A stretch of DNA of 9,974 nt from Patescibacteria group bacterium (GTDB lineage: Bacteria > Patescibacteriota > Minisyncoccia > Phycocordibacterales > GWA1-40-21), in assembly GCA_018971765.1 (NCBI GenBank), contig JAGXAA010000032.1:1-9974 (forward strand), in the 5' to 3' direction. This document shows, one piece after another, positions 1-5,923 of this stretch. The position numbers and the translations under genes are program-made. The stretch's first letter is position 1, and each line of letters begins with the position of its first letter. The notes below the pieces were generated by a model. That model made no database searches. It had not been told where the DNA came from and saw only the letters and a list, made by a program, of their open reading frames with translations.

Positions 1-37
1 AGGTCGTTTTAGTTGACTAAAATATCATCTGTTTCGT

Positions 38-646
38 ATGAAATTTATAATTAAAAAAATCACCCGCAAAACATCCGATGTTATTTGCCGGTTTCTTATT
101 CCTAAAAACCTAAAACCTCTAACCTATAACCTAAAACCTTACCGCGGCTTCACTCTCGTCGAAACTCTCGTCGCCATCTCCATCCTAATGGTAGCCGTCG
201 CCAGCCCTCTCACCATATCTCAAAAAGGACTGGCTTCGGCCATTTACGCTAAAGATCAGATTATCGCCTCATATCTCGCTCAAGACGCTATAGAATATTT
301 GAGAAATTGGAGCGATCAGAATGTCGCGTCTGGCGCTGGTTGGCTTGATGGAATCACTAATAAGTGCGCCTCATCGTGCGCGGTGGATACCAGACAGCTC
401 TATTTAAGCGAAAACGGAATTCAAACTTGTCCTGGCAGCGGATGTCAGCTTCTTAAGTTTGGCGCGGATAATATTTATGCTTATAGCGTCGGAGGGAACG
501 ATTCGCCGTTCACCAGATCTGTCACCGTGACCCCGTCTCTCACTCAACCAAACATCGAAGCGCTAATTACCGTGACGATGTCTTGGAAAGATAAAAGCAA
601 AGATAGAAATCTTGTCATCAACACAAGAATATTCAACTGGAGATAA
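38..646 (+). CDS. Prepilin-like protein (type IV pilus / pseudopilin, PilV-like)
   Basis: Probable minor pilin or pseudopilin exported through the inner membrane and assembled by a type IV pilus machine. The prepilin peptidase/N-methylation signature RGFTLVETLVAISIL is clear: cleavage is expected after Gly37, Phe38 becomes the mature N-terminus and Glu42 is the conserved Glu at +5. Residues 38-60 form the hydrophobic helix. The globular part has four cysteines (110, 114, 131, 136) that could form disulfides. The leader of 37 residues is long, and about residues 22-34 are encoded by a heptanucleotide repeat. ATG at 38 is the first start after an in-frame TGA at 14-16, and no good Shine-Dalgarno site is seen. 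The next prepilin-like gene follows 4 nt after the stop, so the two are probably co-transcribed. The signature is certain; the PilV-like label is only a positional and length guess. Confidence 0.85.
   Translation: MKFIIKKITRKTSDVICRFLIPKNLKPLTYNLKPYRGFTLVETLVAISILMVAVASPLTISQKGLASAIYAKDQIIASYLAQDAIEYLRNWSDQNVASGAGWLDGITNKCASSCAVDTRQLYLSENGIQTCPGSGCQLLKFGADNIYAYSVGGNDSPFTRSVTVTPSLTQPNIEALITVTMSWKDKSKDRNLVINTRIFNWR
101..138 (+). repeat. Heptanucleotide CCTAAAA-type repeat inside prepilin leader
   Basis: Five degenerate units in a row: CCTAAAAA (8 nt), CCTAAAA, CCTCTAA, CCTATAA and CCTAAAA, followed by CC. The repeat lies between the start codon and the prepilin cleavage site and is translated as a Lys/Pro/Tyr-rich leader. 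A related perfect repeat lies in the next gene at the equivalent place. Confidence 0.8.
639..643 (+). promoter_or_regulatory. Ribosome binding site for the second prepilin-like gene
   Basis: GGAGA, 7 nt before the ATG at 651, overlaps the end of the preceding gene. It supports the start at 651 over the longer in-frame start at 612, which would overlap the upstream gene by 35 nt. Confidence 0.65.
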
Positions 647-650
647 ATTT

Positions 651-1208
651 ATGAAAAATAAAAACCTACAATCTGTCGGCTTCCTACTACAACCTACAAC
701 CTACAACCTACAACCTAATCGCGGGTTCGCGATGCTGTTTTCCGTTCTTGTCGCCAGCTTGCTTGTAGTCGTAGGGTTTTCCATTTTCAACCTTGCTTTA
801 AAGGAAACAACCATTTCAACGGCGGGAAGGGAATCGCAAGTGGCTTTCTACGCCGCGAACAGCGGGATGGAATGCGCCCTTTATTGGAATTTGAAACGGA
901 ATGCGTTTGCCACATCCACCGATGCTTCTGAAGTTGCGCGCGCGGGAGCTATTTCGGCCAAATGCAACGGTGCTACGGTTAACAATAGTTTTACGCAAAG
1001 CGGATTGTCAGTATTAACATCCGCTTCAGATATTCCAGTGACTGATGTAAACGGATCTTGTTTTGACGTCACGATTTCAAAAAATCCGAATTCTCCCAAA
1101 CCAGGGCAGATGTTAACGGTAATTGAATCTCAAGGACATAATATTTGCGGCGCGGCAGGTCGGAAAGTCGAAAGAGGATTGCGCGCCACCATAATTACAA
1201 ATATGTAG
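651..1208 (+). CDS. Prepilin-like protein (PilX-like), non-canonical +5 residue
   Basis: A 185-residue protein, probably a pilus-associated minor component. It has a 25-residue leader ending in NRG, then FAMLFSVLVASLLVVVGFSIF (26-46), a pilin-type hydrophobic helix. Unlike the preceding gene it has Phe30 rather than Glu at +5 after the predicted Gly25/Phe26 cleavage site. The following stretch (AGRESQVAFYAANSGMECALYW, about 58-79) resembles the PilX N-terminal type, where the helix is followed by a conserved AFYAA-x-SG-ECA block; that comparison is from memory of the family. The start at 651 is chosen for its Shine-Dalgarno site and the 4-nt gap to the upstream stop. Residues 13-22 are encoded by a perfect 7-bp tandem repeat. 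It ends in TAG, 65 nt before ligA. Confidence 0.75.
   Translation: MKNKNLQSVGFLLQPTTYNLQPNRGFAMLFSVLVASLLVVVGFSIFNLALKETTISTAGRESQVAFYAANSGMECALYWNLKRNAFATSTDASEVARAGAISAKCNGATVNNSFTQSGLSVLTSASDIPVTDVNGSCFDVTISKNPNSPKPGQMLTVIESQGHNICGAAGRKVERGLRATIITNM
687..714 (+). repeat. Perfect tandem repeat (CTACAAC)x4 in coding leader
   Basis: Four exact copies of CTACAAC in tandem, followed by the variant CTAATCG. The unit is 7 bp, so gain or loss of one copy shifts the reading frame upstream of the pilin helix. It is translated as Gln/Pro/Thr/Tyr/Asn-rich sequence. Confidence 0.9.
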
Positions 1209-1273
1209 ATAAAGTTTATAGCCGTCAGTTGCCGTCCTTAAGTTTTTAAGAAGTCATAAACTAACAGCCATCA

Positions 1274-3328
1274 ATGAAATCCCCGCGCGAAATAATAGAG
1301 AGGCTGAATAAATTGAAAAAGACGATAGAACGGCATCGTTATCTCTATCATGTTTTGGACAAACAGGAAATCTCCGACGCCGCGCTTGATTCGCTCAAGC
1401 GCGAACTGTCGGAGATTGAGTCTGAATATCCGGAACTCACAACTTCCGATTCGCCTTCGCAGAGAGTCGCCGGCGAACCGCTTAAAGAATTCGAGAAGAT
1501 CATTCATAAAGTCCCGCAGTGGTCTCTCGGCGACGCTTTTACCGAAGAAGACATAAGGAATTTTGACGAGCGGGTGAAAAAGGCATTAAAAAAAGAACTT
1601 GGGAGCTCAACTCCCAAGAGGGAGCCGGACTCCCACACGGAATATGTTTGCGAATTGAAAATTGACGGGCTGAAAGTGGTTTTTCATTACGAGAAGGGCT
1701 TGTTTGTTCGAGCCGTGACGAGAGGCGACGGTAAGGTTGGGGAAGATGTCACGCGAAACATTAAAACGATAGAATCGCTTCCGCTCAAGCTCGCGGAGCC
1801 GCTTGATATGATTCTTGAAGGGGAAGTGTGGATGAGCAAGAAAAATTTCGCCGAGCTTAATAAAGAACGGGAGAAAAAAGGAGAGCCGCTTTTCGCCAAT
1901 CCAAGAAATGTGGCGGCCGGTTCAATCCGCCAGCTTGACCCGAAAATCGCCAAAGAGAGAAAACTTGATTCGTTCATTTATGACATCGCTTACGCAAGCG
2001 GTAAAATGCCCGCGACTCAAATTGAAGAATTGGAATTTATCCGGCGCCTAGGTTTTAAAGTGAATAAAAATTTCAGATTATGCCGGACGGTTGACGATAT
2101 CGTAAAATATTGGAAAGAGTGGCAAAAGCGCGCTCAGAAAGAAGATTATTTGATTGACGGGGCGGTTATAAAAGTCAACAAGCGCGCCTACCAAGAAGCG
2201 CTGGGCTATACTGGGAAGTCGCCGAGATACGCCATTGCTTTTAAATTTCCGGCGGAACAGGTGACTACAGTCGTGGAAGACATCGCCTTGCAAGTGGGAA
2301 GGACGGGAGTAGTCACTCCCGTGGCGCGTCTCCGCCCCGTATCGGTCGCCGGCTCGGTGGTTTCAAGAGCGACGCTTCACAACGAAGACGAGATCAAGCG
2401 GCTTGACGCAAGGATAGGCGACACTGTGGTTTTGCAGAAAGCCGGAGATGTGATTCCGGACATTGTTTCCGTGATTAAAGAGATGAGGACGGGTAAGGAG
2501 ACGCCTTTTGTTTTTCCTGAAAAAATCGCCGCTTGCGGCGATGACGGCAGAATTGAAAGAATCCCGGGCCAAGTCGCCTATCGGTGCGTAAATAAAAATT
2601 CTTTCGCCCAGCAAAAAAGAAGACTCTATTATTTCGCTTCAAAAAAAGCTTTTGACATCGAAGGTCTTGGCCCGAAGATTATTGACCAGCTGATTGACAA
2701 CGGCCTTGTTTCTTCTTACGGAGACATATTCACTTTGAAAAAGGGCGACCTTTTGAACCTTCCGAGATTTGCCGAGAAATCGGCCGACAACCTGATTTCT
2801 TCAATTGAAAAATCAAAAAATGTGTCGTTGGCGCGCCTGCTTATCGCCCTTTCTGTTCCTCAAGTCGGGGAGGAAACGGCGAATGACATTGCCGAACATT
2901 TCAAAGACATAAAGAAAATTCAGGGCGCGTCTTTTGAAGAATTGGAAGAGGTAAGCGGCATCGGTCCCGTAGTGGCCAAGTCAGTCCGCGATTGGTTTGC
3001 TGACGAAACAAATCGCCGCAATTTGGAAAAACTTCTTGAAAATATAAAAATCAAAAAAGTCGCCGCTCCGATTTCCGCCGGCTCGGATTTTTTCGGAAAA
3101 ACTTTCGCGCTTACCGGCGCTTTGAAAACATTGACGCGCGATGAAGCGAAAGAAATGATCAGAAAAATTGGCGGAAAAATTTCTTCAGCCGTTTCCTCAA
3201 AAACCGATTATGTCGTTGCCGGCGATGGGGCGGGCTCGAAATTAGGAAAAGCGAAAGAGCTCGGAGTCAAGGTTTTGACGGAAAATGAATTTTTGAAACA
3301 CTTGGGAGCTCAACTCCCAAGTCGATAA
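1274..3328 (+). CDS. ligA: NAD-dependent DNA ligase LigA
   Basis: Seals nicks in DNA using NAD+ during replication and repair. The order is typical: Ia/adenylation domain (about 1-325) with the KIDG motif whose Lys129 is the AMP-accepting residue; OB fold (about 330-410) with VGRTGVVTPVA (family signature); a zinc-finger region (418-443); helix-hairpin-helix region (about 445-600); and a BRCT domain (about 604-676). Length 684 is near the family's usual 670. Three oddities stand out. Residues 109-115 (LGSSTPK) come from a 21-bp hairpin repeat inserted about 14 residues before Lys129. The last residues (677-683) are read from another copy in a different frame. The zinc finger keeps only Cys421 and Cys438; the positions expected to hold Cys are Ile418 and Ser443. 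ATG at 1274 lacks a Shine-Dalgarno site but gives the expected family N-terminus. The reading frame is intact, so it is probably functional. Confidence 0.97.
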   Translation: MKSPREIIERLNKLKKTIERHRYLYHVLDKQEISDAALDSLKRELSEIESEYPELTTSDSPSQRVAGEPLKEFEKIIHKVPQWSLGDAFTEEDIRNFDERVKKALKKELGSSTPKREPDSHTEYVCELKIDGLKVVFHYEKGLFVRAVTRGDGKVGEDVTRNIKTIESLPLKLAEPLDMILEGEVWMSKKNFAELNKEREKKGEPLFANPRNVAAGSIRQLDPKIAKERKLDSFIYDIAYASGKMPATQIEELEFIRRLGFKVNKNFRLCRTVDDIVKYWKEWQKRAQKEDYLIDGAVIKVNKRAYQEALGYTGKSPRYAIAFKFPAEQVTTVVEDIALQVGRTGVVTPVARLRPVSVAGSVVSRATLHNEDEIKRLDARIGDTVVLQKAGDVIPDIVSVIKEMRTGKETPFVFPEKIAACGDDGRIERIPGQVAYRCVNKNSFAQQKRRLYYFASKKAFDIEGLGPKIIDQLIDNGLVSSYGDIFTLKKGDLLNLPRFAEKSADNLISSIEKSKNVSLARLLIALSVPQVGEETANDIAEHFKDIKKIQGASFEELEEVSGIGPVVAKSVRDWFADETNRRNLEKLLENIKIKKVAAPISAGSDFFGKTFALTGALKTLTRDEAKEMIRKIGGKISSAVSSKTDYVVAGDGAGSKLGKAKELGVKVLTENEFLKHLGAQLPSR
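1598..1618 (+). repeat. REP-like hairpin copy 1, inside ligA
   Basis: A 21-bp element with 8-nt arms CTTGGGAG and CTCCCAAG around loop CTCAA. It is translated in frame as LGSSTPK, residues 109-115 of LigA. It is preceded by A like the other copies, but it is the only copy not followed by T. Confidence 0.95.
1620..1634 (+). repeat. Second short hairpin next to REP-like copy 1
   Basis: GGGAG, then CCGGA, then CTCCC, starting 2 nt after copy 1. It has the same GGGAG/CTCCC core and the same 5-nt loop length, but shorter arms and a different loop. It may be a degenerate second repeat unit inserted together with copy 1 and translated as part of KREPDSH. Confidence 0.5.
3301..3321 (+). repeat. REP-like hairpin copy 2, at the ligA 3' end
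   Basis: Identical to copy 1, with A before and T after. It is read in another frame as the last residues of LigA (LGAQLPS), and the ligA stop TAA lies 4 nt beyond it. It stands 39 nt before the transposase start, as the upstream partner of the inverted copy at 4040-4060. Confidence 0.95.
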
Positions 3329-3360
3329 ATTTAATAGATTTAATAACGCAATAACGCAAA

Positions 3361-4032
3361 ATGAGAAAAACAAATTTTGTCAGCGACGAATATTATCATA
3401 TCTATAATCGCGGCGTTGACAAACGGGAAATTTTTTCCGACCGATATGATGCGGACAGATTTTTTCAAAGCATGAAAGAATTCAATGTCGTTGATCCGAT
3501 AGGCAGCATTTATGAAAATTCTTTCGCGGACGACAAAAAACACAAACTTGGGAGCTCAACTCCCAAGTCCAAATTGGTGGAATTTATCTGCTACTGTCTT
3601 AATTCTAATCACTATCATTTTTTACTGAAGCAAGTCGCTGAAGACGGCATAAAAAAATTTATGCACAAGCTGGGCACGGGTTACACGAATTATTTCAACG
3701 GCAAAGAAAAGAGAAATGGATCTCTCTTTCAAGGACGTTTCAAATCCATTCACATTGATTCAAACGAGTATCTTCTGCATTTGAGCGCTTATGTGAACTT
3801 GAACGATAGAGTTCACGGTTTAGACAAACTTGGGAGCTCAACTCCCAAGTCAAGCTGGGAGGAATATGTTTCAATGAAAAATTTCACTACGGAATTCTGC
3901 AGCCCCGATATTATACTCGACCAGTTTGACAGCCGCATCGAATATGAAAAATTTGCGTTGGAAGCATTGGAAAATATTCGTGAAAGAAAAAACATTAATG
4001 ACGAGTTATCGGATGAGTTGCTGTTGGAATAA
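3361..4032 (+). CDS. REP-associated tyrosine transposase (Y1/HUH, IS200-like)
   Basis: Single-strand DNA transposase of the Y1 HUH family, which cuts and rejoins DNA at hairpins by a tyrosine. The N-terminal EYYHIYNRGVDKREIF is typical of the REP-associated group. The metal-binding HxH is His84-Tyr85-His86 in YCLNSNHYHFLLKQ, and the nucleophile is likely Tyr108 or Tyr111 in GTGYTNYFNGKEKRNG, followed by the usual LFQGRFKS block. Length 223 is normal for the group once two insertions are counted: residues 63-69 and 157-163 are both LGSSTPK, encoded by two copies of the 21-bp hairpin that also surrounds the gene. Both insertions fall in places where the family has variable loops, so the enzyme may still work. 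No Shine-Dalgarno site is seen before ATG 3361. Family assignment is strong; activity and the link to these repeats are inferred. Confidence 0.92.
   Translation: MRKTNFVSDEYYHIYNRGVDKREIFSDRYDADRFFQSMKEFNVVDPIGSIYENSFADDKKHKLGSSTPKSKLVEFICYCLNSNHYHFLLKQVAEDGIKKFMHKLGTGYTNYFNGKEKRNGSLFQGRFKSIHIDSNEYLLHLSAYVNLNDRVHGLDKLGSSTPKSSWEEYVSMKNFTTEFCSPDIILDQFDSRIEYEKFALEALENIRERKNINDELSDELLLE
3547..3567 (+). repeat. REP-like hairpin copy 3, inside the transposase gene
   Basis: Identical 21-bp element flanked by A and T. It is translated in frame as LGSSTPK (63-69), just before the strand that carries the HxH motif. Confidence 0.95.
3829..3849 (+). repeat. REP-like hairpin copy 4, inside the transposase gene
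   Basis: Identical 21-bp element flanked by A and T. It is translated in frame as LGSSTPK (157-163), in the linker between VNLNDRVHGL and SSWEEY. Confidence 0.95.
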
Positions 4033-4039
4033 TAATTTA

Positions 4040-4060
4040 CTTGGGAGTTGAGCTCCCAAG
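4040..4060 (-). repeat. REP-like hairpin copy 5, inverted, after the transposase
   Basis: Reverse complement of copies 1-4 (loop reads TTGAG on the top strand). Here the pairing extends into the flanks: 4033-4047 and 4053-4067 are perfect 15-nt arms around the 5-nt loop, the strongest hairpin in the window. It begins right after the transposase stop. No T-run follows on either strand, so it is not a classical intrinsic terminator, though it could end or protect transcripts. Confidence 0.95.
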
Positions 4061-4133
4061 TAAATTAAAAGTTTTAGATTTAAGCTTTTAATGTTATCAT
4101 TTATTTTGCGCTTCATAAGCAAATACCATCAAT

Positions 4134-4424
4134 ATGATCGAAATAAAAGAAATAGAAAAATTGGCGGAATTGTCGAGAATTGAAATTTCTGACGAAGAAA
4201 AAAAGACATTTCTTAAAGATATCGATTCCATTTTGGGCTATGTCGGCCAGATAAAAGCAGTTGCCGGGACAGCGAACTCGATAAATTCGCGCGAAGAAAG
4301 TAAACTTAAAAATATCTTTAGGGAAGACGCCAATCCGCACGACCCCGGACAATTTACCGAAGATCTGCTGGCGGTCGCGCCAGAAAAAGAGAACGACTGC
4401 ATAAAAGTCAAAAAAATCCTTTAG
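4134..4424 (+). CDS. gatC: Asp-tRNA(Asn)/Glu-tRNA(Gln) amidotransferase subunit GatC
   Basis: Small subunit of the GatCAB complex, which converts mischarged Glu-tRNA(Gln) or Asp-tRNA(Asn) to the amide form in the cytoplasm. GatC wraps between GatA and GatB and stabilises them. The 96 residues match the family's size and pattern: N-terminal helix IKEIEKLAELSRIEISDEEK, then LKDIDSILGYVGQI, and the C-terminal region around FREDANPHD with a hydrophobic end. The gene precedes gatA by 68 nt, the gap holding an inverted hairpin repeat. gatB is not in the window. No clear Shine-Dalgarno site precedes ATG 4134. The 101-bp gap upstream holds hairpin copy 5 and AT-rich sequence, with no promoter I can call. 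Confidence 0.93.
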   Translation: MIEIKEIEKLAELSRIEISDEEKKTFLKDIDSILGYVGQIKAVAGTANSINSREESKLKNIFREDANPHDPGQFTEDLLAVAPEKENDCIKVKKIL

Positions 4425-4442
4425 TCTTTTTAACTCGCCTCA

Positions 4443-4463
4443 CTTGGGAGTTGAGCTCCCAAG
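4443..4463 (-). repeat. REP-like hairpin copy 6, inverted, between gatC and gatA
   Basis: Same orientation as copy 5. The arms extend to 10 nt (4441-4450 and 4456-4465). It lies in the 68-nt gap between gatC and gatA, 18 nt after the gatC stop and 29 nt before gatA, so any shared transcript would carry this hairpin. Confidence 0.95.
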
Positions 4464-4492
4464 TGGGAGGTTAAACTAAAGTTTCTAAAAAT

Positions 4493-5914
4493 ATGATTAA
4501 CTTAAAAAATCTAACCATAAGCGAAACTCATAATCATTTGACAAAAGGCGATTTCAGCGCGGTTGAACTGGCACAGGCCTATCTCTCTGCGATAAAAGAA
4601 ACCGATGGCGACATAAAGGCTTATCTCGAGATTTTCCCCGATGTCGTAGAGCAAGCCGAAGAAGCGGACAAAAAAATCGCCCGTAAAGAAGAGGGACTAT
4701 TGACGGGCATACCTCTCGCCATTAAAGACAATATTTTAATTAAGGGCAGAAAATGTTCCGCCGCGTCAAAAATGCTTGCTGATTATGTCGCGCCTTATGA
4801 CTCCACGGTTGCCAAGAGATTAAAAGACGCCGGAGCGGTATTTTTGGGCAGAACCAATATGGACGAATTCGCTATGGGCGGTTCGACTGAAAATTCCGCC
4901 TTCGGCCCCACAAGAAACCCCAGCGATCTCTCGCGCGTTCCGGGCGGCTCGTCCGGCGGGAGCGCGGCGGCGGTCGCTTCGGACGAGACTCTGGCGTCTC
5001 TCGGTTCGGACACCGGCGGGTCGGTGAGGCAGCCGGCGAGTTTTTGCGGGGTCGTCGGATTGAAACCCTCATACGGGAGCGTGTCCAGAAACGGGCTCAT
5101 AGCGATGGGCTCTTCTCTAGATCAGATAGGACCGATAACAAAAACAGTTGCCGACGCGGAAATAATTTTCAACGCCATCAAAGGAAAAGATCCGATGGAC
5201 GGCACTTCTGTTGAAACGGCGGGCGCAATATCGGCAAATCGAAAAAATTTTAAAATAGGAATTCCATCGGATCTTATGGATACTGAAGGAATTGATGAAA
5301 CCGCGCTTAAAAATTTCAACGAATCTGCGGAGAGATTTAAATCAATGGGCTACGGAGTGGAATGCGTGAATATGCCTAACGTCAAATATTCGCTAGCCGT
5401 CTATTATATCATTATGCCCGCCGAGGTTTCTTCAAATCTGGCCCGTTTTGACGGTTTGAGATACGGCCTCCACATTTCAGGAAAAAATCTCGCGGAAGAT
5501 TACTTTCTGACGAGAGGCGGCGGATTCGGGATTGAGGCGAGGAGGAGGATAATGCTCGGAACTTATGTTCTTTCTTCCGGCTATTACGACGCTTATTACA
5601 ATAAAGCCAATCAAGTGAGAAGTCTTATTAAAAATGATTACGACGAGGCGTTTAAAAAAGTCGATTTCGTGATGACGCCGACCGCGCCCTCGCCGGCTTG
5701 GAAAATCGGAGAAAAAATCAAAAACCCGATGGAAATGTATCTGGCGGACATATTCACGACTCCCGCGAACATCACAGGCATTCCCGCGATCTCTCTGCCT
5801 TCCGGATTCAAGAAAGACGGAGACAAGAGTCTTCCTTTGGGAATACAGCTTATGTCCGATCACGGAAGAGAGGATCTTCTTTTTAAAGCAGGGAAAGATT
5901 TTTTAAACGAATAA
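4493..5914 (+). CDS. gatA: Asp-tRNA(Asn)/Glu-tRNA(Gln) amidotransferase subunit GatA
   Basis: Amidase subunit of GatCAB: it releases ammonia from glutamine or asparagine, which is channelled to GatB to amidate the tRNA-bound acid. It belongs to the amidase-signature family. The Ser-cisSer-Lys triad is visible as Lys78 (in LAIKDN), cis-Ser153 (in GGSSGGSAAAVAS) and nucleophile Ser177 (in GSDTGGSVRQP), each one residue before the numbers I recall for Staphylococcus aureus GatA. Length 473 is typical, and the C-terminal block ITGIPAISLPSG...LPLGIQLM is conserved in the family. It probably forms an operon with gatC, interrupted by a REP-like hairpin in the gap, and the next gene starts 9 nt downstream. 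No Shine-Dalgarno site is seen before ATG 4493; the start matches the usual family N-terminus. Confidence 0.97.
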   Translation: MINLKNLTISETHNHLTKGDFSAVELAQAYLSAIKETDGDIKAYLEIFPDVVEQAEEADKKIARKEEGLLTGIPLAIKDNILIKGRKCSAASKMLADYVAPYDSTVAKRLKDAGAVFLGRTNMDEFAMGGSTENSAFGPTRNPSDLSRVPGGSSGGSAAAVASDETLASLGSDTGGSVRQPASFCGVVGLKPSYGSVSRNGLIAMGSSLDQIGPITKTVADAEIIFNAIKGKDPMDGTSVETAGAISANRKNFKIGIPSDLMDTEGIDETALKNFNESAERFKSMGYGVECVNMPNVKYSLAVYYIIMPAEVSSNLARFDGLRYGLHISGKNLAEDYFLTRGGGFGIEARRRIMLGTYVLSSGYYDAYYNKANQVRSLIKNDYDEAFKKVDFVMTPTAPSPAWKIGEKIKNPMEMYLADIFTTPANITGIPAISLPSGFKKDGDKSLPLGIQLMSDHGREDLLFKAGKDFLNE

Positions 5915-5923
5915 TTTTTCAAT

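Noticed and set aside
1..37. Tail of an upstream gene
   Set aside because: All three forward frames reach a stop by position 20, leaving too few codons to support any call.
612..650. Longer start for the second prepilin-like gene
   Set aside because: It would overlap the preceding gene by 35 nt, while ATG 651 has a well-placed GGAGA.
1239..1252. CTTAA-GTTT-TTAAG hairpin after the prepilin genes as a terminator
   Set aside because: Short AT-only stem with no T-run after it; too weak to call.
2303..2322. Hairpin ACGGGAGT-AGTC-ACTCCCGT in ligA as another repeat copy
   Set aside because: It encodes the conserved LigA stretch RTGVVTPV expected at this place and has a different loop, so it is best explained by the protein sequence.
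1598..4463. Six identical short palindromic repeats as a CRISPR array
   Set aside because: Spacing is irregular (hundreds to about 1,700 bp), copies lie inside genes and in both orientations, and there are no spacers or cas genes.
4795..5100. Antisense open frames such as this one within gatA, and those opposite ligA and the fibre gene
   Set aside because: They lie opposite strongly conserved or clearly coding frames and show no recognisable domain or ribosome binding site.
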